Source: Coniella vitis (taxonomy: Eukaryota > Ascomycota > Sordariomycetes > Diaporthales > Schizoparmaceae). Taken from it: a stretch of 64,000 nt of DNA. Numbering within the stretch: the first letter of the stretch is position 1; every line of letters starts with the position of its first letter. Below the pieces are notes generated by a model that was not told the origin of the DNA, made no database searches, and worked only from the letters and a program-made list of their open reading frames with translations. The translations under genes were made by a program, and so were the position numbers. Positions 46,501 to 58,267 of the stretch are shown here, in pieces. The stretch covers positions 124,001 through 188,000 of the forward strand of contig WUJK01000006.1 in NCBI GenBank assembly GCA_011317545.1, given 5' to 3'.

Positions 46501-49500
46501 GGATGGGATTGCAGGCTTGCTGAGTCTGGAATCCTACGAGGCCGAGATTGAAGGGCCGCCTGGAAATAACTTCATTTTGGTTTGCTTTGGCACTGTCAGA
46601 AACGGGTCACGTTTCCTGTGATAAAAAGAAATAGAAAAGATGGAAAAGGAAAAAAAACACAGACAGTAGAACATATCTTGGACACGTCGTCTTTCATGCA
46701 CACTGTACTATGTACTTACTGCACATGGGTACGTACTAATAGTAATAAAACAAAATCTCGCTCTCTCTCTCTCTCGCGCGCGCGCTCTCATTCTTTGGTT
46801 CGGAACTTGCCTTACCGGCCTACCGAACAAATGGTCTGCATGCGGAAACGGCAAAGCTCTGATCCATTTGTACTATTACTATGATGAACATTGGATTTAT
46901 CGACACACACGCAAGACATGTCAAAATCCAAAAGCGTGTGTTTCTCGGACAATATTCACCCGTTCATGTTGTACAATATCAGCACGTTGCAGGACCGCTC
47001 CTCAGACCATGTGGCGCAAGGAAACATGCCAAATGAAAAGAAAGAAGAAAGAAGAGAAGAAAGAGAGAAAAGACACAAGAAAACTCTCCGCAAGCAGGGC
47101 TGTCTGTCTGTCTGTCTGTCTGTCAAGGGGCCATGGGCATTTTTGCGTGTCAGACCGGCACGCAATGTTTGATGCCCGCATTGCCCTTTTATTTTTTTTT
47201 ATTTATTTATTTTTTTTTTTTGATACCAATGAAAGTCAAGTGAAATGGTATTGGACAGAGACATGACGTTGGAAGGAGGTGAGAGTAGAGAGGAGGCAAT
47301 ATATTAAAGAAACCTCTGTTGTGCACAATATATATTGACCACCAACGAAAGCTTTACTGCAAAGTCTCTTTTCTTTTTTTCTTTCTTTTTTTGGTTATAA
47401 TGATCATCACAGCCTCACGTTACATAATCTTTCCCTTTCTCTCATGCAAAATGCAATACCACCCTCCCTCATGTGCATCAAAAAGGTAGCACCAGTCCTA
47501 CTGTAGCAGCAGCATGTTGCACAACAGAAGAAGAAAAAAAAGACCAACGCCTCGCCTGCTGCAATCGCACGTTTTTTTCTGAACTCGGTCTAGAAAAGAA
47601 AAACACCCCCTCCCTCTTTCATTGCAGCGATTGGTCGGGGCAAAATGAGGGGGGAAAGAACATGGCCACGAGTGAATGGTTGCACAGCAGAAACACAACC
47701 CACATCATCATGCGCAGGATACATCACATATTTTCCCTTCTCCCCCCTCTCTTTTTCTTCCCCTTTTTTTTTTTTTTCTTTCCAAACTTCTTGGCTGCCA
47801 CACCCCTCTTTTTCCTTTTTCTCTGGATCGAACCAGGCTTTTCGACCGGGGTGGCACGAGGCCAACACATGCCACGCACATGTGGTTTGCCCGCGTTCCC
47901 GCCTCTTCCGGCAGCCCCTAAAAAGCCAGAGGAGGATGGAGGAAAAAGAGAGGAGTGTGAGACCACACGACTATGTACTATGTAGCGTCACTTTCAAGGT
48001 AAGTGACTTTCATCTCCGCGGATAATCCCATGATTCCTACTTTCCTATACTATGTACAGAGGAATCCGCCCGGGGGAGTTGAGGCATTGATGAGAGGATG
48101 ACCCAAACTCTTTCTTTCTTTCTTTTTCTTTTTCTTTTTCTTTTTCTTTTTCTTTTTCTTTTTTTGCTTGGTCCAGAGTATACTATGTATAAAGCTTTCT
48201 CAGGGTCCGTCCCAGCTTCAGGAAAATAATTTACGTAGAGACTTGGGATGTGAATTCCTCAAGACTGTCAACAAGTACGACTACTGAGCTAAAAGGAGGA
48301 AAAAAGAAAAAAGAAAAAAAAGTAGACAATGATTATCAATCCATCCACAGCCTCATCAACCTACAGAAGCCATGCCAGAGCGAACTAACTTTCCATCAAG
48401 TAGTAAAGATAGGCGCGTTGCACAAGACTACGGCAACCAAAAGAAGCGCCGCTTTGGCCGTATTTCTTTTTTTCTTCTTTCTTTTCTTTTTTTCTTTCTG
48501 CGCATGCAAGGAAAATGAGAAAGAAAAAGAAGAAAAAACAGGCAGACAGACTTGACAATTCCCATCTTGTCACCGCCATGGAACGCCCTCCGCCCCTCCG
48601 CCTCAGAAACAAGAAACAAAGAGACAAAGGAAGAGGCTGCCCCTGTGTGGTGGATCACGAGGCCCCAAAAGGCAACAAAACGCCACCCTATTCCGGCTTG
48701 GACCTATCCCGCGCCCCGTGTGTGTGGCTGGGGGGCGGGCGGTGGTGGTGGGAGGACGTTGGCGGAACAGGCTTGGGTCCCCACGAGTCATTTTGGGGGG
48801 GGGGGCGATTGTGTGCAAATCGAGAAAGAAAAAAAGCCCATGTTGGAGAATATCCAATTCTTGAAGCCCTGCGTCGTAAATAGTGGGTGAAGCTGAGGTG
48901 GAAAAAGAAACGCCTCAGATGACGGCGGGGGCGATGACGCCGGCGGCGCGGCGGCGCGGTGGCTCGGCAGCCATTCTTTTTGGGGGGGAGGAGTCAAGAA
49001 GCAGTATGACTATCAGAGGCTGGCTTCACACCGGGGCCGTGCCTTGATAGCTGCAAGGTGAGTCTTTGACGGCGCGGACAAGCCCAAAAGGTAGTCAGTC
49101 CATTCAGTATTCAGTGTTGGTCGTACGGGGAGGGAGCTTTCTGGGGGGCAACTATATCTCTAGCAACGCCGCAAACACAGCCATTCTTTTCAAGCGAGTA
49201 TCTCGGCACGAGTGTCACGTCTCGCCAACGCTGAAGTGAGCTCACCAAGACTGTGCTATCTTTTATTGAACCTTTGAGGCGTCAAGACCGACCGCCTTGC
49301 TCGAGTTGGGGCACCCAAGACAGATTCCCAAGATTATACTTTCCTATACAGGTCTTTTCTTTTTTTCCCTTCTTTTTTTCCTCTCTCTCTCTCTCTCTTT
49401 TTGTCTTGCAAGCACACCGCGTAATAAACATTTGTAGATCTTTCCCCAAAGCCGCTGCAGACAGCATTAAAAATAGACACACATATTATCAATAGCAACA

Positions 49501-50550
49501 AACCAAAAAAAAATGCCATGGTCGCAGTCTTCCCACCTCACAGAGTATCCTGGTCAGGATTTTCCAGAACCGGATTAGCAGTTTGTCCATGCGAGTCAAG
49601 GGGCCAACAAGCCACCCTTTATTTGCCCACGGTTGAAGTGTCAATGTGGGGGGGGGGGGGAAAGCGAGATAGATACATTGTCGAGTTCTCGTTCACGAAC
49701 CCGATTGCTATTATACTACTATACTATCTATGGCTTATGACTTGGCCCATAGTGTACTTCTTCCTCAGTATCCCGCCCTCGCGACTTGTGCGAGCGAGAG
49801 CGCAAAGCTGGGCTGTATCCACTCGGAGCGGCCATGATAGTCTGGAAGCCACGTTTAACTAGGGGAGGAGGGGTGGAAGAGAGAGAGAGAGAAAAAAAAG
49901 AAGAAGAAAAAAGAACACTTGCCCATTCACGGGCGGTCTGAAGTTTTGTCATGATGAATAGGGATACGACGTCGATCTCGGTGCCTCTTCACCCGTGAGG
50001 TGGGGGGGGGGGCAGTGGTTGTTTTGTGTCTGTGCCATCGTTTCGTGGCAGGACGCTTGCAATTACCATATGTAGGAAGAAGAAGAAAAAAGACAAGGGA
50101 GTGATGACGGTCGGTCGTGCTGGATAGGAACAACAGCCCCAGCAGGCAGGTATTGTGTGTGCCTCCAATACAGAAAGAAGTAGTACGTGGACGACCAATC
50201 GCTTGGGGCCCAAAAAAGGCCCCAAACAAAGAATGGTGAAATCGTACGATAATCGGCGAAACGTGAAAATTCTATACTATCCTGTGTGTGTCCCGTAAAA
50301 GTACATGGTAGCAGGGAACGGCGAGCCAAGCACAGTACAGTACGCAGTCTGTTTCGATCCCCGAGAAAAAGCAGAACCTCTCTCGCGTATGTCCGACTGG
50401 AGATGGATTTTTTTCCATCCTAGCAGCAAGATATCCCAATGTACATTTGGTCGTGTTACTATGTCGTGGCGTGTTTATTATATACTACTATACTAGTTCG
50501 ATCGCCAACAACTGCCGAAAGATTGAGAGCAAGCACCAGGGGGGGGGGCA
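43546..50550. other. Gene desert, right-central part
   Basis: No supported gene. In order: A15 near 43605, T18 near 44138-44155, (AAT)n at about 44408-44427, an AT-rich patch near 44620-44870, GCCA repeats near 45158-45172, G10 near 45469, (GAG)n at about 46198-46224, (CT)n/(CG)n near 46757-46786 and (TGTC)n at 47101-47124. A CTTTTT hexamer array follows, then G-runs near 48797, 49650 and 50002, and (GA)n at about 50560-50578. TACTATGTA/TACATAGTA copies lie at 44426, 44952, 45067, 46706, 47976, 48048 and 48181. Confidence 0.5.
48122..48163. repeat. (CTTTTT)7 hexamer array
   Basis: Seven consecutive CTTTTT units, preceded by several CTTT units. It is a strong polypyrimidine tract on the plus strand and ends just before a TACTATGTA copy at 48181. 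Confidence 0.9.
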
Positions 50551-51250
50551 ACGTTGAAGAGAGAGAGAGAGAGAGAGAGTGAAGGAGAAAGAAGGAAAAA
50601 GAAGAAGAAGAAGAAAAGAAAAGAAAAACGTGGCAGAGCTCCTCCCAAAGCTGCTGCTAGTCCAGCCACAAAGCAAACCGCTAGACTTGTCGACGTCGGT
50701 CATGTTCCGGATCGATGGGGAGCCCGTGTCCTTGCGCCACGATACAGGCAGACCATACCACCAGAGTGGATCTGCGCAGCAAGCTCAGTCAATAGTACCG
50801 GCAGAAAGTGGAATACAAAGCCAACTCACAGTACGGTCTTGAGCGTACCTGCGTACTTGCTAGCATGTTAAAGCCCTCAGAAGCTGCCCTCGATCTATCT
50901 ATCCTGTATCAGTTGTATCAAATGCGAGGACTACTACTACTACTACTACCATGTATAGAGAAATACGAGACTTGTAGCTCGTCACACATCGCACTCGGTA
51001 TTCTTTACGCCAATATGCGCGCGCAATGGGGTCCAAAGAAAGAAACAATCCAAGGTGCTCTGGTTCCTGCACCAACAAAGCCCCTTCCGCTCCTCGAGGC
51101 CCCCTACGATTTTATCATCAGGTACCATGACAGTGAGGCTATTGAGAGGCACGCGGCCGGCCAGTATGTGCAGGTACGTACCCAACTATGGTACATGGAA
51201 GTAATTTTACACAAAGTCAGGAGCGGGAGCGGTGAGCCATCTCCACCCTA
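50551..51250 (+). other. Possible coding segment (unrecognised), weakly supported
   Basis: The plus-strand frame ending at 51251 reads more like protein than anything else in the desert between about 51050 and 51174. It has mixed charge, no homopolymer residues, moderately GC-biased third positions, and stops being protein-like exactly at a CAG/GTACGT that would be a good 5' splice site (about 51174). Upstream, the frame runs into GA-repeat-derived K/E residues and then an ACTACT repeat giving Leu runs. No domain is recognised and no acceptor or downstream exon was found. It could be an exon fragment or chance. Confidence 0.2.
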
Positions 51251-53502
51251 GATTAGAAGAAGTAACCAGTACAAGAACAGGTAACCACGGGGGCAGACTT
51301 TTTGTAAAGCCTTGGCCTTTGTGGACGATGGATGACCGGCCTGTGGGCGCCGTTCTGAAACGTTGCATTGTACCAAGAGGACGTTGACGTTGTATGAACT
51401 GTGTGGGTGGGTGTTCATGATCTCTGGCCGGTAAGAGTCAGACTGCGTGAAGCCATATTGATATCTCGCGGTCGTACACTCTTACTGCGAGTGTGTAGGC
51501 ATCCGAATGGCTACGGAAGCATTGTTTCAGAATTGTGAATGTATAGTATATCCCAAGCAAGGTATATTTCGGGTTCGTTCCGTTCAAAGTGCTACTGCTG
51601 CGCGTCTTCCGCAACGCCTCTCTGAATGCTTCCGAGTCTCTCTGTCATTTTCTTTTGCTACTTGGACTTCCTTCAGGTTTCACTTGATATAGCCCACAGA
51701 TGTTGTAGGACGGCAGAGAGTCTGGACAAGTTGCCATCGACACGACCCCAGACTCCCGAGATAAAATAAAGACTGGGCAGGATCTGAAGAGAGAAGTCAA
51801 GCATCCGACATAACCACACCAGGACCGCGAACGAATGTCCGTCAAGGCTGTGCTGTACAGAATAAAAGGGAAGGAAATTAGATTCCAACTCATCCACAAC
51901 ACCCTCATGGAGGACCGACTTCACCTGCTGATATCAAGCTGGTACAATTATGCCTGTTTGGTCATATTCGCGATCCATTGCTCATGTAGTCCCTTCTCGT
52001 TGCTCATATAGGTAACTTTATCTCAGTACTCCCCAACTCATGGATAGAATCTGTTACCTCTAAAGCTACAAACTACTTCTCACATCAAAATAACGAACTC
52101 ACCGAACTCGTTACAGAGACTCTCTCTCTCTCCATCTTTTAAGCTTACAGCACATCTCAAATCTTCTATTGTACAATAAACATCGCATGTGCTACGGTGC
52201 TACTACCTTTGCCGCTTCTCAGTGACGATAGTCCTGGGCGGAGCGTGGTCCAATATACCCACCACGAAATAACTTTACAGAACACCGAACTTTTCTTTTC
52301 CCTGGGCAGTTCCACTCAAAACAAATGAACCCCCCCCCCCTAAAAAAAAAGAGAAGCTTCAAGGTGCAAACAAAAGTGGCCCAAGAGAATCAAAACTGTT
52401 GTGGCAAGAAGTAGGTGTTGTTGATCCAACGACTTATGTAGTCGCCAGTATGGGAAGAGAAGAAAAAGAAAAAAAAGGCATTCTCATGTGGCCGCAAAAC
52501 AACATCAAAGAGCGCCCCGCCCCCCAATATCTTGGTTGCTTAGTCGTCGATTGAATGATGTCCGTTTGATTTGTAGTATACGGTGGCAGCAGGTGGATTG
52601 AGAATAGTTAAAAAAAGATCAATAAGAGAATCCCAATATCATGGATATCTTGGTAAGCTCTTCTTTTTTCGAGGACAGAGGTTTGATTGCTTGCTTCTCA
52701 GTTGCTAAGCCATAGAGTATGTACTCCAAGATTTGCTGTATCGCCAGCTTGAACAGGCGTGGGACTGAGTGCTCTGATATGGTGTTCATATATTTCGAGA
52801 GAGCAATTGAAGTTCGACATCCCATGTAATCAGTCTTACTCTTCAAAATGTTGCTTTCATTCAGCTGCCATGTAACCATTTAGGACCACAATGATGATAA
52901 TTTTCAACCAATCGTATGTGTAAATGACTTGCAATGTAGCAGTTCCTACAGTAGTTCCTTGTTGACCGTTATTGAACCACTACTCCGAGTGAAAGTTCCT
53001 ATAGTACGTACTCAGGCAAAACAAGTGTAGCAAGATATCAAGGAGCCACAGCAAGCTGTTCGTATATCCTGCACGACAAGGGCAGCTTATGAATCTTGTT
53101 GCCTTTTGGAATATATGCTGTCAATTTCATCACGAACCTCTAGACTTGTCAATGCTGCTCAATTCTAAAATCATCTTATGATACCCAGGCAGCATTCACA
53201 GTCATATATGCCTCACTCCGCGCCCTTTTTGTTCTTTTCTGCTGTATTATAAGCCTCTTTCAACAGAAAACTCCACCACGCCTTTGATTGTCTTGATAAA
53301 ACCTTGTCAGTGAAAAAAAAAAAAAAAAAAAGATGGAAAATCAAATTGCCATATACACACAATGCTTGTCCCCAAGTTACTGTTCCTTGTGGATATGCGA
53401 CTGTGAAGGAGGCTCTTCAAGCGAGCCAGGCCAGGAAAGAAAAGCCTAGAACCACCAGGACTCCTTTCTTGTCTTCACAGTTATGGCCATGAATACAAAA
53501 CA
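51251..53502. other. AT-richer intergenic stretch between the desert and CDC73
   Basis: No supported gene. Composition shifts to visibly higher A+T with fewer homopolymers between about 51880 and 53280. The minus strand at 52619-52879 is open for 86 codons with an ordinary amino-acid mix but no recognised domain. It may be a remnant of an old mobile element. C10 lies near 52330 and A18 near 53314-53331. Confidence 0.4.
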
Positions 53503-54813
53503 TCAGATTGAGCTCGGCGCCATGTCCCTCTTCCAGCCTTTTGCCTTCATGCCTGCCTCGATCTTCTTCCATATCGCCTCGACTACCTCTCGGTCCCGGA
53601 ACCGACTTGCCTCGGCTCCTGGCGCGCCTGGTTCTCTCCACTTGTCCACCGAAAAGCACTGCACGCGGTGACCCCAATTGCGAACGTTGTCTGGGGGCTG
53701 CTCGCCACGCCAGCCAACATGTACACCCAGTACGTGTCGGAACAGCTCCTGCGGGTCGGACCACTTGTAGTTCTTGAACTGCCACGTCTGACCCGTCGTG
53801 AAGATGGCCACCACGCGGTTCCAGTATTCAGGCTTGAACTGCTCCACACTCTCGACCAGGATGAAGCGCATTGGCCGGTTGGCGTCAATGTCGCGCATCA
53901 GGTGTTGTATGTGTATCATGGAGGAGTCGTTATCAGTCTTTGCGGGCTCGTACTTGGCTTCCTCGAGGAAAGCGCGAGCATTGGAGAGGCGGATGAGAGA
54001 GGAGGCAGAGGGAGAGAGAAGGATGATGGGGTGAACGGCGCGGGAGGGCTTCTGGTTGAGGGAGAGGGATGGGTTGTTGGTAGGTGCCGCCGGGTGCGCG
54101 GCCTTCTTGTTCATGAACACCACAGCGGCTTTCCGTACGCCTGAAAAGTCCTGTAATCGTCACCCAAGACGCGTCCGTCAGCAAAGGTGAGTTCAGGGCA
54201 GCGCAACAGCATGGCTAGCCAATTTACTTACCACGAGCTTTGCGCCTCTGAGGATGGAGTTCCTGTCGCCCATCTTGCGCTCGCCAGCGTAAATGACCTG
54301 CATTCTCGGGTCCAGCGTGCCTCTTCCCGACCGTGCGGCGGCAGCAGCAGGCGCCGACGAGCTCTTCAACGCCTCGGTGGCTGCAGACCCAGCGTCCTTC
54401 TCACCGGGCAAGGGCTTGATGTACTCGCTCTCGCCACCGCCCTCAATCCATGTGATCAGGTTGACGCGCTCGACAAAGGTGAGCTTGTGCACCGTGGCGC
54501 CGGACCCGGAGGCGGCCAGCTGCTCGTTGAGCTGCGTCGCGGCGGCATTGTACTCGGGAATCAGTAGATCGCGGTTCACCCAGGCAAAGTAGATGGAGCG
54601 CAGGTCGACAGGGACCTTGAAGTCGTTGACGGTGAAGCGGGTGGGCGCCTCGAGCGGCAGGACGATGGGCTGTGGGTGGACCAGGCGCAGATGGGACGCG
54701 GTCGCGAGGGCTGCTTCCTGGGTGGCATCGAGCGATGCGACGGGCACCATGGGCTGCTCGGCCGCGATTGACTGCCGCAGGAGCAGCAGGGCATCTTGGC
54801 TGGCCGCAGACAT
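53503..54813 (-). CDS. cdc73: CDC73 (parafibromin), Paf1 complex subunit
   Basis: Paf1C subunit that travels with RNA polymerase II and supports H2B ubiquitination and H3K4/K36 methylation. Two exons, 54813-54232 and 54150-53503. The intron is 81 nt (GTAAGT...CAG) at phase 0, giving 409 aa, typical for fungal Cdc73. The N-terminal part contains F-x-V-N-D-F-K-V-P-V-D-L-R-S-I-Y-F-A-W, L-T-F-V-E-R-V-N-L-I-T-W-I-E-G and the G-D-R-N-S-I-L-R-G-A-K-L-V-segment at the splice junction. The C-terminal Ras-like domain has H-P-I-I-L-L-S-P-S-A-S-S-L-I-R-L-S-N, R-P-M-R-F-I-L-V, W-N-R-V-V-A-I-F-T-T-G-Q-x-W-Q-F and the closing G-V-H-V-G-W-R-G. The Met at 54813 is the one followed by the conserved helix; earlier in-frame Mets extend only into leader. 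Confidence 0.94.
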
Positions 54814-55434
54814 GGCGCCAACTGTGAATGAGACGGCCTCGAGCTCTGCAACGGCTCTGGCTGGAGGTGCTGGGTGGCAGCAAGAGGAGGACGGCGGTCG
54901 AGGCTGGCGGGTAAACTGGGAGGCGTGAAGTTGCGGCGCGGAGCTGCGAGACGCCAAGGTCCAAGATCGGTGCGTACTCTGGCTGTCTTGACAGGTCTGG
55001 TACTGTATTGCGGCTCCACAAACGCTGCTGCACGTCTGCGGCGGCAGGGGCCGCCTGCACTGGATTTGGCAAGAGGTACATTGTGGATGTACCAATATAT
55101 ACACCATGGTTTGTAGCACGATTCTCAATGCCATGAAATAGTTTGACGACACCCTTTCAACAACAGACCTAATGAAAGCTTTCGACAATGAGATACTTCA
55201 AAGACTGGAAGGCCACTTTTTGTGTAAACGGGATTCTTGATTGACAATATGAATATGTGAATTCCGTAGCCACATCGATATCCAAAGCACCATTTCCATC
55301 CACAGTATGAGATGGGGGCTTGCCATATTGTATACATTCATTTACTTCTACTTACTAGTAGTGGTATCTATTGTTGGCCATGTATTTGATTTGCATGGAT
55401 AGTAATGCCTTCTAATGTGCCGCCCCCCGTCGCC
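54814..55434. other. Intergenic between CDC73 start and the next minus-strand gene
   Basis: A 621-bp stretch with the CDC73 promoter on the left and the 3' end of the five-exon gene on the right. Frames open through 55188 belong to the CDC73 leader. No repeat of note. Confidence 0.55.
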
Positions 55435-57157
55435 TCACGGCCATCTTCCCACAGGTCCAGCGCCTTCATCCACAGACGCCTGTTTACCTCGACCATGATA
55501 CTTGTTGTTCGTCACTGGTTAGCAAGCCTTTCTGCAAAATGGAATACAAAGTTGATGTGGGACGTCGGGGGACTCACTACACAGACCATCCTGCCCTTGC
55601 CCTTGTAGTTTGGATTCGCTGGACACATGGGGCTGCTGGGGAGATGTTCGGGCAGCTTAAATTCAAACGAGGGAACAGTAGCCTCAGGAACTTCTTGCTG
55701 GGGACTTGTGGTGCCAGTCGTCTTGGTTGTGCCGGAATCTTGCAACACAGGAGCCCTCTTGACGGGAGTTTTCAGTGGCTTGTCCCACCATTCCTTTCTC
55801 ACGGCTTGTTGGCCCTTGCTGTTGCTCTTGTTGGGAGACGACGGCTGAAGCGCTGCCTTGTTTGAGTCGGCACCAGATTTGCTAAATCCGTCTTCGGGGG
55901 CAAAACGGTGCTTGAGGTCAATGAAGAGGCTCCGCGGTTTCCCACTGGCAGTTTGCTCCTTGAGTGGCGGTGTTTTCACACGCACGGGTATCTGGAAAAT
56001 TCGTCAGTCACTACACATTGCCTTACTTGATAGACAAGTTGTTTCGTGGCTTACACCTGCTGCATACGATCTTGGTGAGCTCGAAACTTGCACTGTGTTG
56101 AGCAGGTTTTAGCCATGAGCGATAGAGGAGCAAGACGACGAGTTTCCGCACTTACCTCGCTGGTTGAATGTCGAGTTGCCTCTTTTCGCGCTACTTGGTG
56201 AGGCCGGGTCCGACCTTTGCTTCCTCGCAGCGGCCTTCGAAGTACGTCCACTTTGTGATGGTGTCGAAGCCTTCTGGGTTTTCGGCCCCTTGGTGAAGAA
56301 TTTGCGTAGGCCTTGCGGCACAGAGCCGTTGCGTCGCGGCGTTGGTGGCGGATTCAACCTCGAAGGAGCACTGTCTATGGCCTCCGTCTGCGGCAAAGGA
56401 GAGTGTGAGGGAGCCCGAATCGGCACTTGTGTGAAATAGCCAGGGACATCTTCGACTATTGGCGTCGTACGAACTTGCTCTCTGAAGGCTTCTGACCCTC
56501 TATCTGGCTACTCTTATGTGTTAGTGGCATCGCTCCATCCGGGAAATAGTTGGTCTGAGGGATTGCTTTGCCGAGGCCTGGTCTCACCTTGGGAAGTTGC
56601 AAAGATCCCCGTGCCGCGGTTATGGCAGCTGCTGAGGCTGCCAATCCTGCAGCATACTTGTTGGATTGCCCCAGTGTTGGATCAGCCGGTTGTTGCAGCA
56701 GAGCGACCTGCTCGGACTCGGACAGATATGGGCTTTGCGGCAGATTGTTCCGCGGAAAGAAATGCGCGGGAACCTGGTGATATGTTGATGTCGTTGCTGG
56801 ACTGGTCGCGGCAGTATTGTTGTTGCTGTGCCCGTGGGCATAGTCCTGCTCCATCTCGGCTTCCTCTGCCGCCCGGCCCTTTGGGCTCCGACTTGCTCTT
56901 GTGGACCAACTAAACCACTTGCCAATAGGTGACGTCTGTCCTTGGTGATGCGTGCTGCTGCTCACACTCGGCTCTTTCGATCTCGACTGCCGCTCCATCT
57001 GCCTCTCGGCCCAGTATCCCTTAGGATACCACACCCACTCATATCCATCCTTGGCTGGGCGTGGCGGATCCATGGTTTTCTGCGCCCATCCGCTTGCGCT
57101 GCCCCTTGGAGGTTTCCTAGCACCCGAGAGTGCATCGAAGGGCACGCTGATACTCAT
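55435..57157 (-). CDS. Conserved-type fungal protein of unknown function, five exons
   Basis: Five exons: 57157-56588, 56507-56156, 56092-56055 (38 nt), 55991-55578 and 55500-55435. Introns are 80, 63, 62 and 77 nt. Phases agree throughout only when the micro-exon uses the GTAAGC donor at 56054, which fixes the model. The 479-aa product begins M-S-I-S-V-P-F-D-A-L-S-G. It has a compact motif, D-P-P-R-P-A-K-D-G-Y-E-W-V-W-Y-P-K-G-Y-W-A-E-R (about 37-58), which looks like the conserved core. Long disordered S/P/Q-rich stretches follow, then a basic patch near F-F-T-K-G-P-K. The end, from about C-P-A-N-P-N-Y-K-G-K-G to C-V-Y-H-G-R-G, resembles a short C/H zinc-binding motif. No catalytic domain, signal peptide or membrane segment. 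Function unknown. Confidence 0.8.
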
Positions 57158-58267
57158 GCGTTGGGTACTTGGCAGCTGTGTGTGGGGGAATCTCAAGGAA
57201 AGTCCAGAAATTGACAAAACAAACGGACGAGACGAGCGTCCAACAGGACGAGGCGACTCGGCGATGGCCAAAGCGGCTGGGTCGTTCCCGTCAGTATGTC
57301 TGTTCGCTACAGGCGCAAAAGGGCTTCCAGGTGAAGGATGATGCGACAGCAGGACGACAGAGCAATCAAGCACAGTGTTACTGTGGTGTATATCAGCCCG
57401 TGCCTAACAGAGAAAGACGGGAGGAAGAGACTAGAGAGGGACTTTTGTAGGAATCCGAGGCCATGTGCCTGCCAGAAAGCTTACAGGTAAGATTCAGACG
57501 TTCTGAATGAGACATAGGTCGTGAGAGGGTGAACATAGGTGTCAGAGAGCTGGAGATCCGAGCCAGTATCATTCAAATAAGCTATCCGAGGCACATCCCG
57601 GGAGTTGATGCCCGCGGAACCGCAGTGTACGGTAAGTCGCCCCAACGCGAGCCGCCGTTCGAGTGGCAGTGACGACAAGACCCTTTCAGCCACAGTCAGC
57701 ACAGCACGCACACATGCACAGACACTGAACACACGCACACGCACACGACACGCACACAAGAGGCTCATACAGCTGTGTAAGGTGCAACAGGCCCGTTTTT
57801 ACAAAGGCAAGACCTCTGTGCTCGCTCTGGCCGCCCCGTGGCACACACAAGGGTAGAGACGGAATGGTTCAGGTCTCCATTACCTTGTGACTGACGACAC
57901 TGCTTGTTGGGCGTCAAGGAAGAAAAAAACACCCAAAAAAAACCAGCACTTACCCACCCGGACAAGACAGGTGGCCGCCGAAAGAGGCTTATGGGAACAG
58001 CACATGGCATTGTCATGTGTATGTGTGTATATCCCCACCACAAGCCGGATCTTTGCAGATCCTCCTTGCCACAGGAGGGAAAGGAAAAAAAAAAAGTACA
58101 CGGTGGGCATGCATGTATGTTGTGTACCCAAATGAACAGCGAAACATCGCTTTGCCACGCCGTTCCAGAGAAACGCCCAAACGCCCCCCAAAAAGCCTCC
58201 CTTTCTCGCTGTTCGCTCTCTCGCTCCTCGAATGGAATGGCCACATGCTCGCCCTGTCTATCATTTC
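57158..58267. other. Intergenic, 1.1 kb
   Basis: Promoter of the five-exon gene and 3' flank of the CoA carrier. It contains a CA/CACG-rich patch near 57710-57760 and A11 near 58085-58096. Frames of 128-159 codons here show no domain. Confidence 0.55.

Noticed and set aside
47824..47838. B-box-like GGTTCGATCC on the minus strand
   Set aside because: No A box at a suitable distance and the T-stem does not pair; it lies within unrelated low-complexity DNA.
55501..55577. Alternative last exon of the five-exon gene using the acceptor just after TTTTGCAG
   Set aside because: It would give a short unrelated tail; the acceptor at 55501, 18 nt after a GCTAAC branch site, restores the C-V-Y-H-G-R end.
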